Part shown: one piece after another, positions 42,730-51,340 of the stretch | How positions within the stretch are numbered: position 1 is the first letter of the stretch | Layout: the number at the start of each line of letters is the position of its first letter | Assembly (NCBI GenBank): GCA_900319245.1 | Contig: ONNQ01000017.1 | Location: 1 to 62,323, forward strand | Source: an uncultured Lachnospiraceae bacterium | GTDB taxonomy: Bacteria > Bacillota > Clostridia > Lachnospirales > Lachnospiraceae | Reading direction: 5' to 3' | Length of the DNA: 62,323 nt | Program-made: the position numbers and the translations under genes | Notes under the pieces: model-generated | What the model saw: the letters and a program-made list of their open reading frames with translations, nothing else | The model's database searches: none | Told to the model about the DNA's origin: nothing

Positions 42730-44646
42730 TCAGTCCGCCTGCCTGTAGAGCGCCCTCTGCAGATCCTTGTAGGAGGTGGAGGAGGCAATTCTTTCAAGGA
42801 GCTCTCCGTCCTGGCTGATGGTGATGATCTCGTCGTAGACGCGGACCAGTACGTTGTCGTTGCCGTCGATATTGTCCGGGATACCCAGCAGGAAGATGAC
42901 GCGGATATCGCTGTCTCTGTGCCGGATCGGCTTCGGGAAGACGCCGATGGCCAGGACGATCCGGTCGCCTGCGTGCTGGATCGCGTGAGGAAGGGCAATG
43001 GCGTTGTCGAATACCATCGTGCCCATTTTTTCCCTCTCCTCCATGCGCTCCTTGAATCCGTCGTCGACGAGTCCGTCATAGGTGAGTTTATCGATGATCA
43101 CCTCGAGCGCTTTTTCATAGTGCGTCTCTTTGTCAAAATAGAAGAACTGTTCCTGGTCCAGGAAGCCCGCCATGACAAACCAGTTGCTGTCCAGTGTAGG
43201 AGATTCCAGCTGGTCCCAGTAGCGCGCCTTTTCGATCTTTCTGCGCAGCTCCTGCTCGTTGAAGACCTCGTTGATCTGAATGACAGGGCGGTGGCACTTG
43301 CAGGTAAGCGGGATCGTCGTCAGGATCAGATCGAACTCGTCCAGCTTGTTCGTGGAGACGTCTTCCGACGCCAGCATTGTGAGCGATGAAGAGGTGTCTA
43401 CGATGCGGCGAAGCTGCATCTCCACCAGGCGGCAGGTGATCCGGCCGGTGGTATAGACGGCTGCAATACTGAATTTCTTCTCCATGCGGAGCTGGCTCTC
43501 CGCCAGCATGACGCCAAAGTAGGTGGCGAGGAAAGCCTGCTCATCCTCTGTGATGGTGAGATTGTATTCTCTGGCGATCACGCCGCAGGCCACGCCCGCC
43601 ATCTCGAAGGCCAGCGGATACTTTTCACGGATATCTTCCCGCATGGGATTGGGAAGCTTGATCCCGAAGCGCATGCGGTTGATCATGAACATCAGATGAT
43701 AGAGAAACTCCTCTGTGAAGTCGCCCATTTCGATACTGAGATTGAGATCAATGCGAATCTGTTCTGTAATCTTGGGAAGGAGAGGCCTGATCGATTCGTC
43801 AAGTTCGATGGAGCGCATACCCTGCACGTCCGAGGGCGTCCGCATGCCGATCACGGGAAGCAGCGCAAACAGCTTTTCCTCGATCGGAAGCTCGATGGCA
43901 AGAAACTTGCCGATCTGATCTACAATTTCATTGACCATTTCAAATTCCGGCCTTGCGGTCAGATCATAGGCCTTATCAGAAATCTTGCCAAAATAATGGC
44001 CGGTCAGAAAGCGGTCCAGCATCAGGATGATAAAGCGGCGGAAATTGGCCTTGGCTTTGTCCTCGAGATGCCTCTTCGTATATACGTCATTGATCAGATC
44101 GTCAATCTCCTTATCAAGGGGGAAGGTGCCGTAAATCTGGTCGTAATTATTCTCCAGAACGTAGCGGCGGATGTCGAATTCATTGCCGTAGAGCGAGATG
44201 CCCTGGCTGGTCTTGCCGGGAATCTGTAGGCCGTATTCCTCCAGTTCTGTGCGAAGCTTCTTGAGATCACCGGTGAGGGTTGTCCTGCCGATGGACATCT
44301 CATAGGCCAGATCGTCGATGAGAAGCGGCATTTCCGCCCGCATGAGCTTTCCGAACATGTAATCCATCCGGTTGCGGGGGGAGTTTAAGAATTCATCTGC
44401 CTCGGATAATTCAGACAATATGTTCTTGAACATTTCGGCGTCAAAAACGCGCAGGGTGTAACGCCCCTGAAATCCCTCGATCAGCGCACAGCCGTTCAGC
44501 GTCTGATTGAGCTGTTTGATATCGTTTCGAATGGTACGATCGCTGACCTTGAGCTTTGCTGCCATGTTGTTGACGGACATGGTTTGCGTATTGTGAAACA
44601 GATGCAGCAGATTTGCCAGACGATTGTCGCTAAAAAGACTCTTCAT
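42730..44646 (-). CDS. PRD/EIIA-domain transcriptional regulator (BglG/MtlR/LicR family)
   Basis: This 638-residue regulator has the multi-domain plan of MtlR/LicR: two N-terminal helix-turn-helix regions (about 1-70 and 80-165), two PRDs (about 170-400), an EIIB-like segment (about 400-475) and a C-terminal EIIA of the fructose/mannitol type (about 490-638) with the phosphorylatable His in 'ALPHAIQHAGDRI'. The EIIB-like loop reads 'VYTTGRITCRLVEMQL' and lacks the usual phospho-Cys position. ATG 44646 follows AAGGACGG; upstream codons have no ribosome site. No PTS genes adjoin it, so its sugar and targets are unknown. It is divergent from pgi and may control it. Confidence 0.88.
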   Translation of the reverse strand: MKSLFSDNRLANLLHLFHNTQTMSVNNMAAKLKVSDRTIRNDIKQLNQTLNGCALIEGFQGRYTLRVFDAEMFKNILSELSEADEFLNSPRNRMDYMFGKLMRAEMPLLIDDLAYEMSIGRTTLTGDLKKLRTELEEYGLQIPGKTSQGISLYGNEFDIRRYVLENNYDQIYGTFPLDKEIDDLINDVYTKRHLEDKAKANFRRFIILMLDRFLTGHYFGKISDKAYDLTARPEFEMVNEIVDQIGKFLAIELPIEEKLFALLPVIGMRTPSDVQGMRSIELDESIRPLLPKITEQIRIDLNLSIEMGDFTEEFLYHLMFMINRMRFGIKLPNPMREDIREKYPLAFEMAGVACGVIAREYNLTITEDEQAFLATYFGVMLAESQLRMEKKFSIAAVYTTGRITCRLVEMQLRRIVDTSSSLTMLASEDVSTNKLDEFDLILTTIPLTCKCHRPVIQINEVFNEQELRRKIEKARYWDQLESPTLDSNWFVMAGFLDQEQFFYFDKETHYEKALEVIIDKLTYDGLVDDGFKERMEEREKMGTMVFDNAIALPHAIQHAGDRIVLAIGVFPKPIRHRDSDIRVIFLLGIPDNIDGNDNVLVRVYDEIITISQDGELLERIASSTSYKDLQRALYRQAD

Positions 44647-44788
44647 GAACACCCGTCCTTTCTCTGTAGTGTTAGATACCGTTAATTCTACATATATCAT
44701 TATACACGATTTTGAAGATTTGAAACGGCGGTCTATTTCCGTGCGATTGCAAATCACCGACCTAACAGGAATCAATTTATTGGTATTA

Positions 44789-44818
44789 TAGACAATGCAA
44801 GGAGTTTTACATTATAAT
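44789..44818 (+). promoter_or_regulatory. Promoter of pgi
   Basis: TAGACA (44789-44794) and TATAAT (44813-44818) are 18 bases apart, both close to consensus. The start codon of pgi is 60 bases downstream. Confidence 0.6.
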
Positions 44819-44877
44819 AGTTTCAGCGATTTAACGTATTTACCGCCACTTTTTGGGTAAAAGGAGGAAAAGGAATT

Positions 44878-46461
44878 ATGGTTTCTTGGAAAAATTTGGA
44901 TACACTGGCTTCTTACAAAAAGTTGATGGCGCTCAAGGGACGCATCAACCTGGTAGAAGTGATGTCCGGTGAAAATGGCGCGAAGCGCGTTGCAGAGTAT
45001 AACGTTCCCATGGCTTGCGGACTCAAATACAACTATGCTGCGAAACTCGTTGATGATGAAGTTCTCTCTGTCCTTCAGGAGCTCGCGGATGAGGCACAGC
45101 TCACAGAGAAATATAAAGAGCTGTACAACGGCGCAGTGATCAACACAGGCGAGAAGCGTCTGGTTCTGCACCAGCTCTGCCGCGGACAGCAGGGCGACGA
45201 CGTCATTTATGACGGCGTCAACAAGAGAGAGTTCTATGTCTCCCAGCAGAAGAAAGCGGCTGATTTTGCCAATAAGGTACATGCAGGCGAGATCACCAAT
45301 GATAAGGGCGAGACATTTACCACTGTCGTACAGATCGGTATCGGCGGCAGCGATCTCGGTCCCCGCGCTCTGTATCTGGCGCTCGAGAACTGGGCGAAGC
45401 AGAATGGCAAGCAGAAGATGGAAGCCAGATTCATCAGCAACGTCGATCCCGATGACGCAGCAGCCGTTCTGAAGTCCATCGACGTATCCCGTTCCCTGTT
45501 CATCGTTGTTTCCAAGTCCGGAACAACCCTGGAGACCCTGACCAACGAGTCCTTCGTCAGAGATGCCCTCAAGAATGCAGGCGTAGATCCTTCCAAGCAC
45601 ATGCTCGCTGTTACCAGTGAGACCTCTCCGCTTGCAAAGAGCGCAGATTTCCTGGAAGCGTTCTTCATGGATGACTTCATCGGCGGCCGTTATTCCTCTT
45701 CCTCCTGCGTTGGCGCGGTGGTTCTGTCTCTGGCTTTTGGCCCCGAAGTCTTCGCAGCGATCATGGACGGCGCGGCAGAGTCCGACAAGCTGGCTAAGGA
45801 TCCCGATATCAAGAAGAACGCAGCACTCCTGGATGCGCTGATCGGCGTCTATGAGAGAAATGCGCTCGGCTATCTGTGCACAGCCGTTCTGCCTTATTCC
45901 CAGGCGCTCAACCGCTTCCCTGCACACCTGCAGCAGCTGGATATGGAATCCAACGGCAAGTCCGTCAACCGCTTCGGCGAGCCCGTCAACTATTCCACAG
46001 GTCCGGTCATCTTCGGTGAGCCCGGAACCAACGGACAGCACTCTTTCTATCAGCTGCTTCACCAGGGCACAGATATTGTCCCCATGCAGTTCGTAGGATT
46101 CAAAGAGAACCAGGCAGGCATGGATGTTGTCATCCAGGGCAGCACCAGCCAGAAGAAGCTCTGCGCAAACGTTGTTGCACAGATCATGGCTTTCGCATGC
46201 GGCAAGGACGATGAGAACCCCAACAAGGCGTTCGCAGGCGGACGTCCCTCCAGCATCATCGCCGGCGAGCAGCTGACGCCTTATTCTCTCGGCGCGCTCC
46301 TTGCGCACTTCGAGAACAAGGTTATGTTCCAGGGCTTTGTATGGAACGTCAACAGCTTTGACCAGGAAGGCGTACAGCTCGGCAAGCTCCTTGCAAAGCG
46401 CGTTCTGGCACATGACACAGACGGCGCTCTGAAGGCCTATGCGGAAATGTTTGAAATCTGA
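44878..46461 (+). CDS. pgi: Glucose-6-phosphate isomerase
   Basis: This 527-residue enzyme converts glucose-6-phosphate to fructose-6-phosphate. It has the two SIS-type phosphate sites: 'IGIGGSDLGPRALY' and 'VSKSGTTLETLTN'. The late signature reads 'NGQHSFYQLLHQGTDIVP' with the ring-opening His. Codon use is strongly biased, as in a highly expressed gene. AAAAGGAGG precedes ATG 44878 and a terminator follows, so it is monocistronic. Confidence 0.97.
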   Translation: MVSWKNLDTLASYKKLMALKGRINLVEVMSGENGAKRVAEYNVPMACGLKYNYAAKLVDDEVLSVLQELADEAQLTEKYKELYNGAVINTGEKRLVLHQLCRGQQGDDVIYDGVNKREFYVSQQKKAADFANKVHAGEITNDKGETFTTVVQIGIGGSDLGPRALYLALENWAKQNGKQKMEARFISNVDPDDAAAVLKSIDVSRSLFIVVSKSGTTLETLTNESFVRDALKNAGVDPSKHMLAVTSETSPLAKSADFLEAFFMDDFIGGRYSSSSCVGAVVLSLAFGPEVFAAIMDGAAESDKLAKDPDIKKNAALLDALIGVYERNALGYLCTAVLPYSQALNRFPAHLQQLDMESNGKSVNRFGEPVNYSTGPVIFGEPGTNGQHSFYQLLHQGTDIVPMQFVGFKENQAGMDVVIQGSTSQKKLCANVVAQIMAFACGKDDENPNKAFAGGRPSSIIAGEQLTPYSLGALLAHFENKVMFQGFVWNVNSFDQEGVQLGKLLAKRVLAHDTDGALKAYAEMFEI

Positions 46462-46512
46462 TCCGTCTTACACATAATTGGCGGAGCGGACCATCACTGG
46501 TAAAGTAAACAG

Positions 46513-46544
46513 GCCCCCACTCTTTTCGAGCGGGGGCTGTTTTT
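46513..46544 (+). terminator. Rho-independent terminator after pgi
   Basis: GCCCCCACTC pairs with GAGCGGGGGC (one mismatch) around a TTTTC loop, followed by TGTTTTTG. Confidence 0.85.
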
Positions 46545-46610
46545 GTGCCATTTAGCGCACTAATGCGTTATAATAGTAGGGTAAGTGAGCCTTTAAGGAA
46601 GGAGACATCT

Positions 46611-47270
46611 ATGTTCATCGGAGTCAATGGCATACAGCTTTTTTATACGAAGACCGGTCAAGGAAGACCGCTGCTCATGGTCCATGGAAACGGGGAGGAT
46701 CACACGATCTTTGACGAGGCGATCGATGTGTTGAAAGAGCACTATACGTGCTATGCGGTCGATTCCCGCGGGCACGGAAAGAGCAGCCCCTGCAGGGAGT
46801 TCCACTATAAGGATATGGCAGCGGATATGATCGCCTTTATGACGGAACTGGACCTTACAGACGTTGCCTTTTACGGATTCTCGGACGGAGGGATCATTGG
46901 TCTTTTGGCCGCCATGCATTCGGCCAGAATCACGCATCTGATCGTGAGCGGCGCCAATATCAGCACAAAGGGATGCAAACTCAGTTTCCGGCTGCTCCTA
47001 AGGGGCATGAGCATCGGGAAACGTGATCCCATGATCGAACTCATGCAGAAGGAGCCGGACATCGATCCCGCACAGCTGTCCGCCATTCGCGTGCCGACCC
47101 TGGTGCTTGCGGGCAGTAAGGATCTGATCCGCGAGTCGGAGACCAGGCTGATCGCGGAGAGCATTCCCGGCGCGCGTCTCAGGATCCTCAAGGGTGAGAA
47201 GCACGGAAGCTACATTGTGCACAGCACCAAGATCGCTGCGATCATAGAGGAAGAGCTGAAGAGAGCTTGA
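46611..47270 (+). CDS. Alpha/beta hydrolase
   Basis: The 219-residue protein has the alpha/beta-hydrolase fold with 'VHGNGEDHTIFDE' (oxyanion region), 'AVDSRGHGKSS', the nucleophile Ser in 'YGFSDGGIIG', Asp in 'LVLAGSKDLI' and His in 'GEKHGSYIV'. It resembles small 3-oxoadipate enol-lactonase/esterase-like hydrolases; the substrate is unknown. AAGGAAGGAG fixes ATG 46611. Its last codons and stop are in the first unit of a 32-bp tandem duplication. Confidence 0.9.
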   Translation: MFIGVNGIQLFYTKTGQGRPLLMVHGNGEDHTIFDEAIDVLKEHYTCYAVDSRGHGKSSPCREFHYKDMAADMIAFMTELDLTDVAFYGFSDGGIIGLLAAMHSARITHLIVSGANISTKGCKLSFRLLLRGMSIGKRDPMIELMQKEPDIDPAQLSAIRVPTLVLAGSKDLIRESETRLIAESIPGARLRILKGEKHGSYIVHSTKIAAIIEEELKRA

Positions 47271-47315
47271 TGAAGGCTCCTAAAGAGCTGAAGAGAGCCT
47301 GACGAGGGCTCCTAT
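47252..47315 (+). repeat. Tandem duplication (32-bp period) at the hydrolase 3' end
   Basis: Two 32-base units (47252-47283 and 47284-47315) differ at about three positions. Unit 1 encodes the last Glu-Glu-Leu-Lys-Arg-Ala and stop (TGA 47268-47270); unit 2 repeats the same text out of frame with the gene. Confidence 0.9.
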
Positions 47316-47372
47316 TTTGCCATGGCCGGCACAAGAGGCCGGCTTGGGATGCCCGCATTGGGGGAGGGCGCT

Positions 47373-48176
47373 ATGATATCGCAAATCCGAATTGAAACAA
47401 TGGACCAGCTCACGGAGCTGGTGGCGGAGCAGCAGTACAGGCCGGAACTGAAGCGCTATAGAGATCTCCATATTTATCGCGGAGAGAGCAATGCGGGCTA
47501 TACGCTGTCCACGAGTCTACAGAGAAACTGCAAAGGGCTGAGTCGGCAGCTGGAGCTTCCCATGCTTCACAATTTTACCAAGTACGCGGTGTTGGAGGAG
47601 CCCATGATCGACGGCAATGTCTGGAAGCAGATGATCGTCGGCCAGCATCACGGGTTCCCGACCCGGCTTTTGGACTGGTCGTTCTCGCCGCTCATGGCGC
47701 TTCATTTTGCAGCGACAGAGTCGAATCTGGACCGGATGGAGGCGCATGACTCGGTGGTATGGCGGATCGACGTGCACGAACTCCACGACCGGCTGCCCGC
47801 CAAATACCAGCAGATCATGGACAAGTATGGGACCACTGTATTCTCCGTCGATATGCTGCGGGAGGCCTGCGCGTCGCTGGAACAGTATGACGCCGACATG
47901 GGCGAGAACAATATGCTGGTCATCGAGCCGCCGTCTTTGGACCGGCGGATCATCAGCCAGTATTCGTTTTTCTCCGTTGTGCCGATGGGCATGAAGAATA
48001 TAGAACAGTTTTTGGATGTCAATACCGACAAAACAGCGCGGTTTGTGATTGCCAAGGAGCTGCGGTGGCAAGTCAGAGATTTTCTGGATCACCAGAACAT
48101 CACGGAGCGAATGGTGTATCCGGGCCTGGACGGGCTATCCCAATGGCTTGGGCGGCACTACTATGTGCGTGAATAA
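47373..48176 (+). CDS. FRG-domain protein
   Basis: The 267-residue protein has the FRG-domain landmarks: 'HIYRGESNAGYTLSTSLQRN' near the start and 'VGQHHGFPTRLLDWSFSPLMALHFAA' about 60 residues later. The remainder (about 130-267) is a less conserved alpha/beta region. FRG domains occur in proteins linked to stress or phage defence in several phyla, but their chemistry is not settled. GGGGAGGG supports ATG 47373 rather than the earlier ATG at 47322. It lies just upstream of a hairpin-rich insertion. Confidence 0.85.
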   Translation: MISQIRIETMDQLTELVAEQQYRPELKRYRDLHIYRGESNAGYTLSTSLQRNCKGLSRQLELPMLHNFTKYAVLEEPMIDGNVWKQMIVGQHHGFPTRLLDWSFSPLMALHFAATESNLDRMEAHDSVVWRIDVHELHDRLPAKYQQIMDKYGTTVFSVDMLREACASLEQYDADMGENNMLVIEPPSLDRRIISQYSFFSVVPMGMKNIEQFLDVNTDKTARFVIAKELRWQVRDFLDHQNITERMVYPGLDGLSQWLGRHYYVRE

Positions 48177-48212
48177 CGTAAAAGGGTAAAGAACAGATCT
48201 AATTATGTAATA

Positions 48213-48373
48213 GCTTCAACAGGGAGGGGAGAGTGAAAAATCACTCTGATGAGCTGATTTTTCACTCACAAGGTTTGAGACGAAGCGCCTCAAACCTTGC
48301 AGATCGCATCGGAGAAACCGCATTCGCGGCTTTCTCCTCGCGTGTCTCAGCGCAAAGCGCTTCGACAGGGAGG
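48213..48373. repeat. Hairpin-rich inserted element flanked by 15-bp direct repeats
   Basis: Near-identical 15-mers (GCTTCAACAGGGAGG at 48213-48227; GCTTCGACAGGGAGG at 48359-48373) flank about 130 bases made of consecutive inverted repeats. These are a 13-bp stem (GAGTGAAAAATCA, 48231 onward), a 10-bp stem (AAGGTTTGAG with CTCAAACCTT), a GGAGAAA/TTTCTCC stem, and GCGC-rich pairing at the end. No T-run follows. It looks like a small non-coding mobile or REP-type repeat sitting between a duplicated ribosome site. Confidence 0.6.
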
Positions 48374-48379
48374 TATAAA

Positions 48380-49540
48380 GTGAAAATTGTATTGCAGAAC
48401 CTGACCAAGCGGTATCCCAACCGCAACAAAAAGATCAAGGAGGACGTGATCGCCGTCAACAATTTCAATTTTGAAATTCCGGACGGCAAGCTGATCGGCC
48501 TTCTGGGACCTTCCGGATGCGGAAAGAGTACGACGCTCAACATGATCTGCGGACTGGAGAAGCCATCGGACGGCAAGATCTTTTTTGGAGACGACGACGT
48601 CACAGATCTGCCCCCGGAGAACAGAGGCGTGGGAATGGTGTTCCAGAGCTATGCCCTCTATCCGCATCTGACGGTATTGCAAAATATCATGTTCCCCATG
48701 GAGAATCTCAAGGGGAAGGATAAGATGACAAAAGAAGCCATGCGGGCCAGGGCTGAGGAAGCGGCCAGAATGGTGCAGATCGACCAGCTCCTTGAGAGAA
48801 AGCCCAGCGAGCTATCCGGCGGCCAGCAGCAGCGCGTCGCCATCGCCAGAGCCCTGGTCAAGGTGCCGAGAGTCCTCCTGCTCGACGAGCCTCTTTCCAA
48901 CCTTGACGCCCGTCTGAGACTGCAGACGAGAGAGGAGATCAAAAGGATCCAGAGAGAGACAGGGGTAACCACTGTATTCGTCACGCATGATCAGGAAGAG
49001 GCCATGAGTATCTCCGATCTGATCGTAGTGATGGAGGCAGGCGTTGTACAGCAGATTGCAAAGCCCCAGATCGTCTATGAAGATCCCATCAATCTTTTCG
49101 TCGCCAAATTCCTGGGAACGCCTCCGATCAACGTCTTTGAAGGAGAAGTCAGGGGCGGGATCGTCTATATTGGAGAAGACGCGGGCATCAAGGCGGAGCC
49201 TGACAGCAGCTGGAAAGATGGCGCACCGGATGCGGCGCCCGGCGTGGCTTTACAAGACGGACCCGTCACGATCGGCATCCGGCCGGAAGGGTTTGATCCC
49301 GAGAAGGACGGAGAGCTGCGCTGCGGCCTTACCGCCGTGGAGGTGATGGGCAGAGACACCAGCATTGTGGCGACAAACGCCCACGCCGCAAACGGCTCGA
49401 TCCGCACCATCGTCAGCACGGAGGAGCTTGCGGAGGTGAGCGGAGAGACCGTGAATTTCCGGATCAAACCGGCAAGGATCTATCTCTTCGATCATGAGAC
49501 CGGCACCAGAGTGCGCTGCACATTCAAGCCTCTTCACTAA
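48380..49540 (+). CDS. Sugar ABC importer ATPase (UgpC/MsmK/MalK type)
   Basis: The 386-residue ATPase energises a carbohydrate importer. It has Walker A 'GPSGCGKSTT', signature 'LSGGQQQRV', Walker B 'VLLLDEPLSNLD', the switch His in 'TVFVTHDQEEAM', and a C-terminal regulatory TOBE domain (about 285-386). I chose GTG 48380, 6-7 bases after AGGGAGG. The frame stays open upstream to another GTG at 48233, which also has a ribosome-like GGGAGGGG, but that extension is encoded by the inserted hairpin element and is foreign to the family. It is the first gene of a four-gene operon. Confidence 0.93.
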   Translation: MKIVLQNLTKRYPNRNKKIKEDVIAVNNFNFEIPDGKLIGLLGPSGCGKSTTLNMICGLEKPSDGKIFFGDDDVTDLPPENRGVGMVFQSYALYPHLTVLQNIMFPMENLKGKDKMTKEAMRARAEEAARMVQIDQLLERKPSELSGGQQQRVAIARALVKVPRVLLLDEPLSNLDARLRLQTREEIKRIQRETGVTTVFVTHDQEEAMSISDLIVVMEAGVVQQIAKPQIVYEDPINLFVAKFLGTPPINVFEGEVRGGIVYIGEDAGIKAEPDSSWKDGAPDAAPGVALQDGPVTIGIRPEGFDPEKDGELRCGLTAVEVMGRDTSIVATNAHAANGSIRTIVSTEELAEVSGETVNFRIKPARIYLFDHETGTRVRCTFKPLH

Positions 49541-49554
49541 GTAAGGAGGATGCC

Positions 49555-50448
49555 ATGGATAAGAATAATTCCAAAGCCTGGCTGTATCTGCTCCCGGCGA
49601 TGATCTTTTTGGGCGTCTTCATGATCTATCCGCTGTTTGACGTCATGATCTATTCCGTGGAGGAAGGATACAACTCGGCCTCCCAGACCTATTTTGGCAT
49701 AGGCCCTTATAACTACAACTACGTGCTGCGGGATCCCTATTTCCTGCAGGCCCTCAAGAACACGTTTATCCTGGTCGTGATCACAGTGCCGCTCTCGACG
49801 GGAATCGCGCTCCTCATTTCGGTGGGCCTCAACTCCATCGTAAAGCTGCGTGACTTCTTCCAGACGGTATTCTTCCTGCCGTACGTGACTAACACGCTGG
49901 CGGTCGGTCTGGTCTTCATGATCCTCTTCAAGAAGACGCCCTATTCCGATGGATTTGCCAACCTCCTGATCACGGCTGTGGGCGGCACCGCGGTGGACTT
50001 CATCGACGGTCCCTACTGGGCCAAGATGTTCGTCATGTGCTTTTACACAGTGTGGGTCGTTCTTCCCTTTAAGATCCTGATCCTCACGAGCGCGCTGGCC
50101 AGCGTCAATCCCGATTATTACAAGGCGGCACGCGTGGACGGCACATCCAGACTCCGCATTTTCACAAGGATCACGCTGCCTATGATCTCGCCCATGATCT
50201 TTTACCTCGTGATCACGGGCTTCATCGGCGCCTTCAAGGCCTATAGCGACGTGGTCGCGATTTTTGGCACGGACCTGAACGCGGCGGGCATGAATACCAT
50301 CGTCGGTTACGTCTACGACATGCTCTACGGCGACAGCGGCGGCTATCCGTCCTTTGCAGCGGCAGCCGCGCTCATCCTGTTCGCGATCGTACTGACCATC
50401 ACGTGTATCAATTTGCTGATCAGCAAAAAGAACACGCATTACGCGTAA
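49555..50448 (+). CDS. Sugar ABC importer permease 1 (MalF/UgpA type)
   Basis: The 297-residue protein has six membrane helices and the permease EAA-type loop 'YYKAARVDGTSRLRIFTRITLPMISPM' near residue 185-210, which docks on the ATPase. AAGGAGG precedes ATG 49555. It lies 14 bases after the ATPase gene and 16 before the second permease. Confidence 0.95.
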   Translation: MDKNNSKAWLYLLPAMIFLGVFMIYPLFDVMIYSVEEGYNSASQTYFGIGPYNYNYVLRDPYFLQALKNTFILVVITVPLSTGIALLISVGLNSIVKLRDFFQTVFFLPYVTNTLAVGLVFMILFKKTPYSDGFANLLITAVGGTAVDFIDGPYWAKMFVMCFYTVWVVLPFKILILTSALASVNPDYYKAARVDGTSRLRIFTRITLPMISPMIFYLVITGFIGAFKAYSDVVAIFGTDLNAAGMNTIVGYVYDMLYGDSGGYPSFAAAAALILFAIVLTITCINLLISKKNTHYA

Positions 50449-50464
50449 GAAAGGAGGAATCTTC

Positions 50465-51340
50465 ATGCATCAAAATACAGATTTCTCCGCCATTGAGAAA
50501 CAGGCGCAGAGAAACGAGCGGATCCGCAAGGTTTTGACCTATGTGCTTCTCACTTTCTGGGCAATCATCGTCCTGTTCCCCTTCTACTGGATGATCCTGA
50601 CGTCGGTGAAGAGCTACAGTGCCTACAACTCGGAATATATCCCCAAGCTGTATACGCTGTCGCCGACCCTGCAGAACTATTTGGACGCGTTTACAGCGGT
50701 CTCTCTGGGCAGGTACTTCCTCAATACCCTGATCTTCACCGTTGTGACGACGGCACTGATGATGGTTGTGACGGTGTTCGCGGCCTTCGCGTTCGCAAGA
50801 CTCAAATTTAAGGGCAAGGACCTTTTGTTCACCCTGTTCCTGTCCCTGATGATGATCCCCAACGAGCTGGTCATCATCACCAATTTCGTGACCATCACCA
50901 ATGCAGGGCTGCGCAACAGCTACATGGGCCTGATCCTGCCTTCTGTGACGTCGGTCTTCTATATCTATCTGCTCAAGGAGAATTTTGAACAGATTCCGGA
51001 GGAACTCTACAAGGCAGCCAAGGTGGACGGCACCTCCGACTTTAAGTATTTGTGGAAGGTCATGCTGCCGATCTGCCAGCCCACCATGGTGACCATCGCG
51101 ATCCTGAAGGTCATCGAGTGCTGGAACTCCTATGTGTGGCCCCGCCTGATCACGGATGACGAAGCTTATTTCCTGGTCTCCAACGGAATTCAGGAGATCC
51201 GCGAGAACGGATTTGGCCGTGAGAACATTCCGGCTATGATGGCTGCCGTCGTGGTCATCTCCATTCCGCTGATCGTGCTCTTCATCATCTTCCACAAGAA
51301 GATCATGGCAGGCGTTTCGAGAGGAGGTACCAAGGGATGA
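50465..51340 (+). CDS. Sugar ABC importer permease 2 (MalG/UgpE type)
   Basis: The 291-residue protein has six membrane helices and the EAA-type loop 'ELYKAAKVDGTSDFKYLWKVMLPICQP' near 180-205. AAAGGAGG precedes ATG 50465. Its stop overlaps the start of the binding-protein gene by 4 bases (ATGA). Confidence 0.95.
   Translation: MHQNTDFSAIEKQAQRNERIRKVLTYVLLTFWAIIVLFPFYWMILTSVKSYSAYNSEYIPKLYTLSPTLQNYLDAFTAVSLGRYFLNTLIFTVVTTALMMVVTVFAAFAFARLKFKGKDLLFTLFLSLMMIPNELVIITNFVTITNAGLRNSYMGLILPSVTSVFYIYLLKENFEQIPEELYKAAKVDGTSDFKYLWKVMLPICQPTMVTIAILKVIECWNSYVWPRLITDDEAYFLVSNGIQEIRENGFGRENIPAMMAAVVVISIPLIVLFIIFHKKIMAGVSRGGTKG

Noticed and set aside
44812-46413. Open frame of 533 codons opposite pgi
   Set aside because: pgi is unmistakable on the plus strand; strong codon bias keeps the antisense frame free of stops.
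47252-47315. Gene-end direct repeats as target duplications of an insertion sequence
   Set aside because: The copies are directly adjacent with no transposase, terminal inverted repeats or inserted DNA between them, so simple tandem duplication is the better reading.
48233-48379. A 49-residue N-terminal extension of the sugar ABC ATPase
   Set aside because: The extension is encoded by the inserted hairpin element and matches nothing in the family. GTG 48380 has a good ribosome site, although use of the upstream start cannot be excluded.
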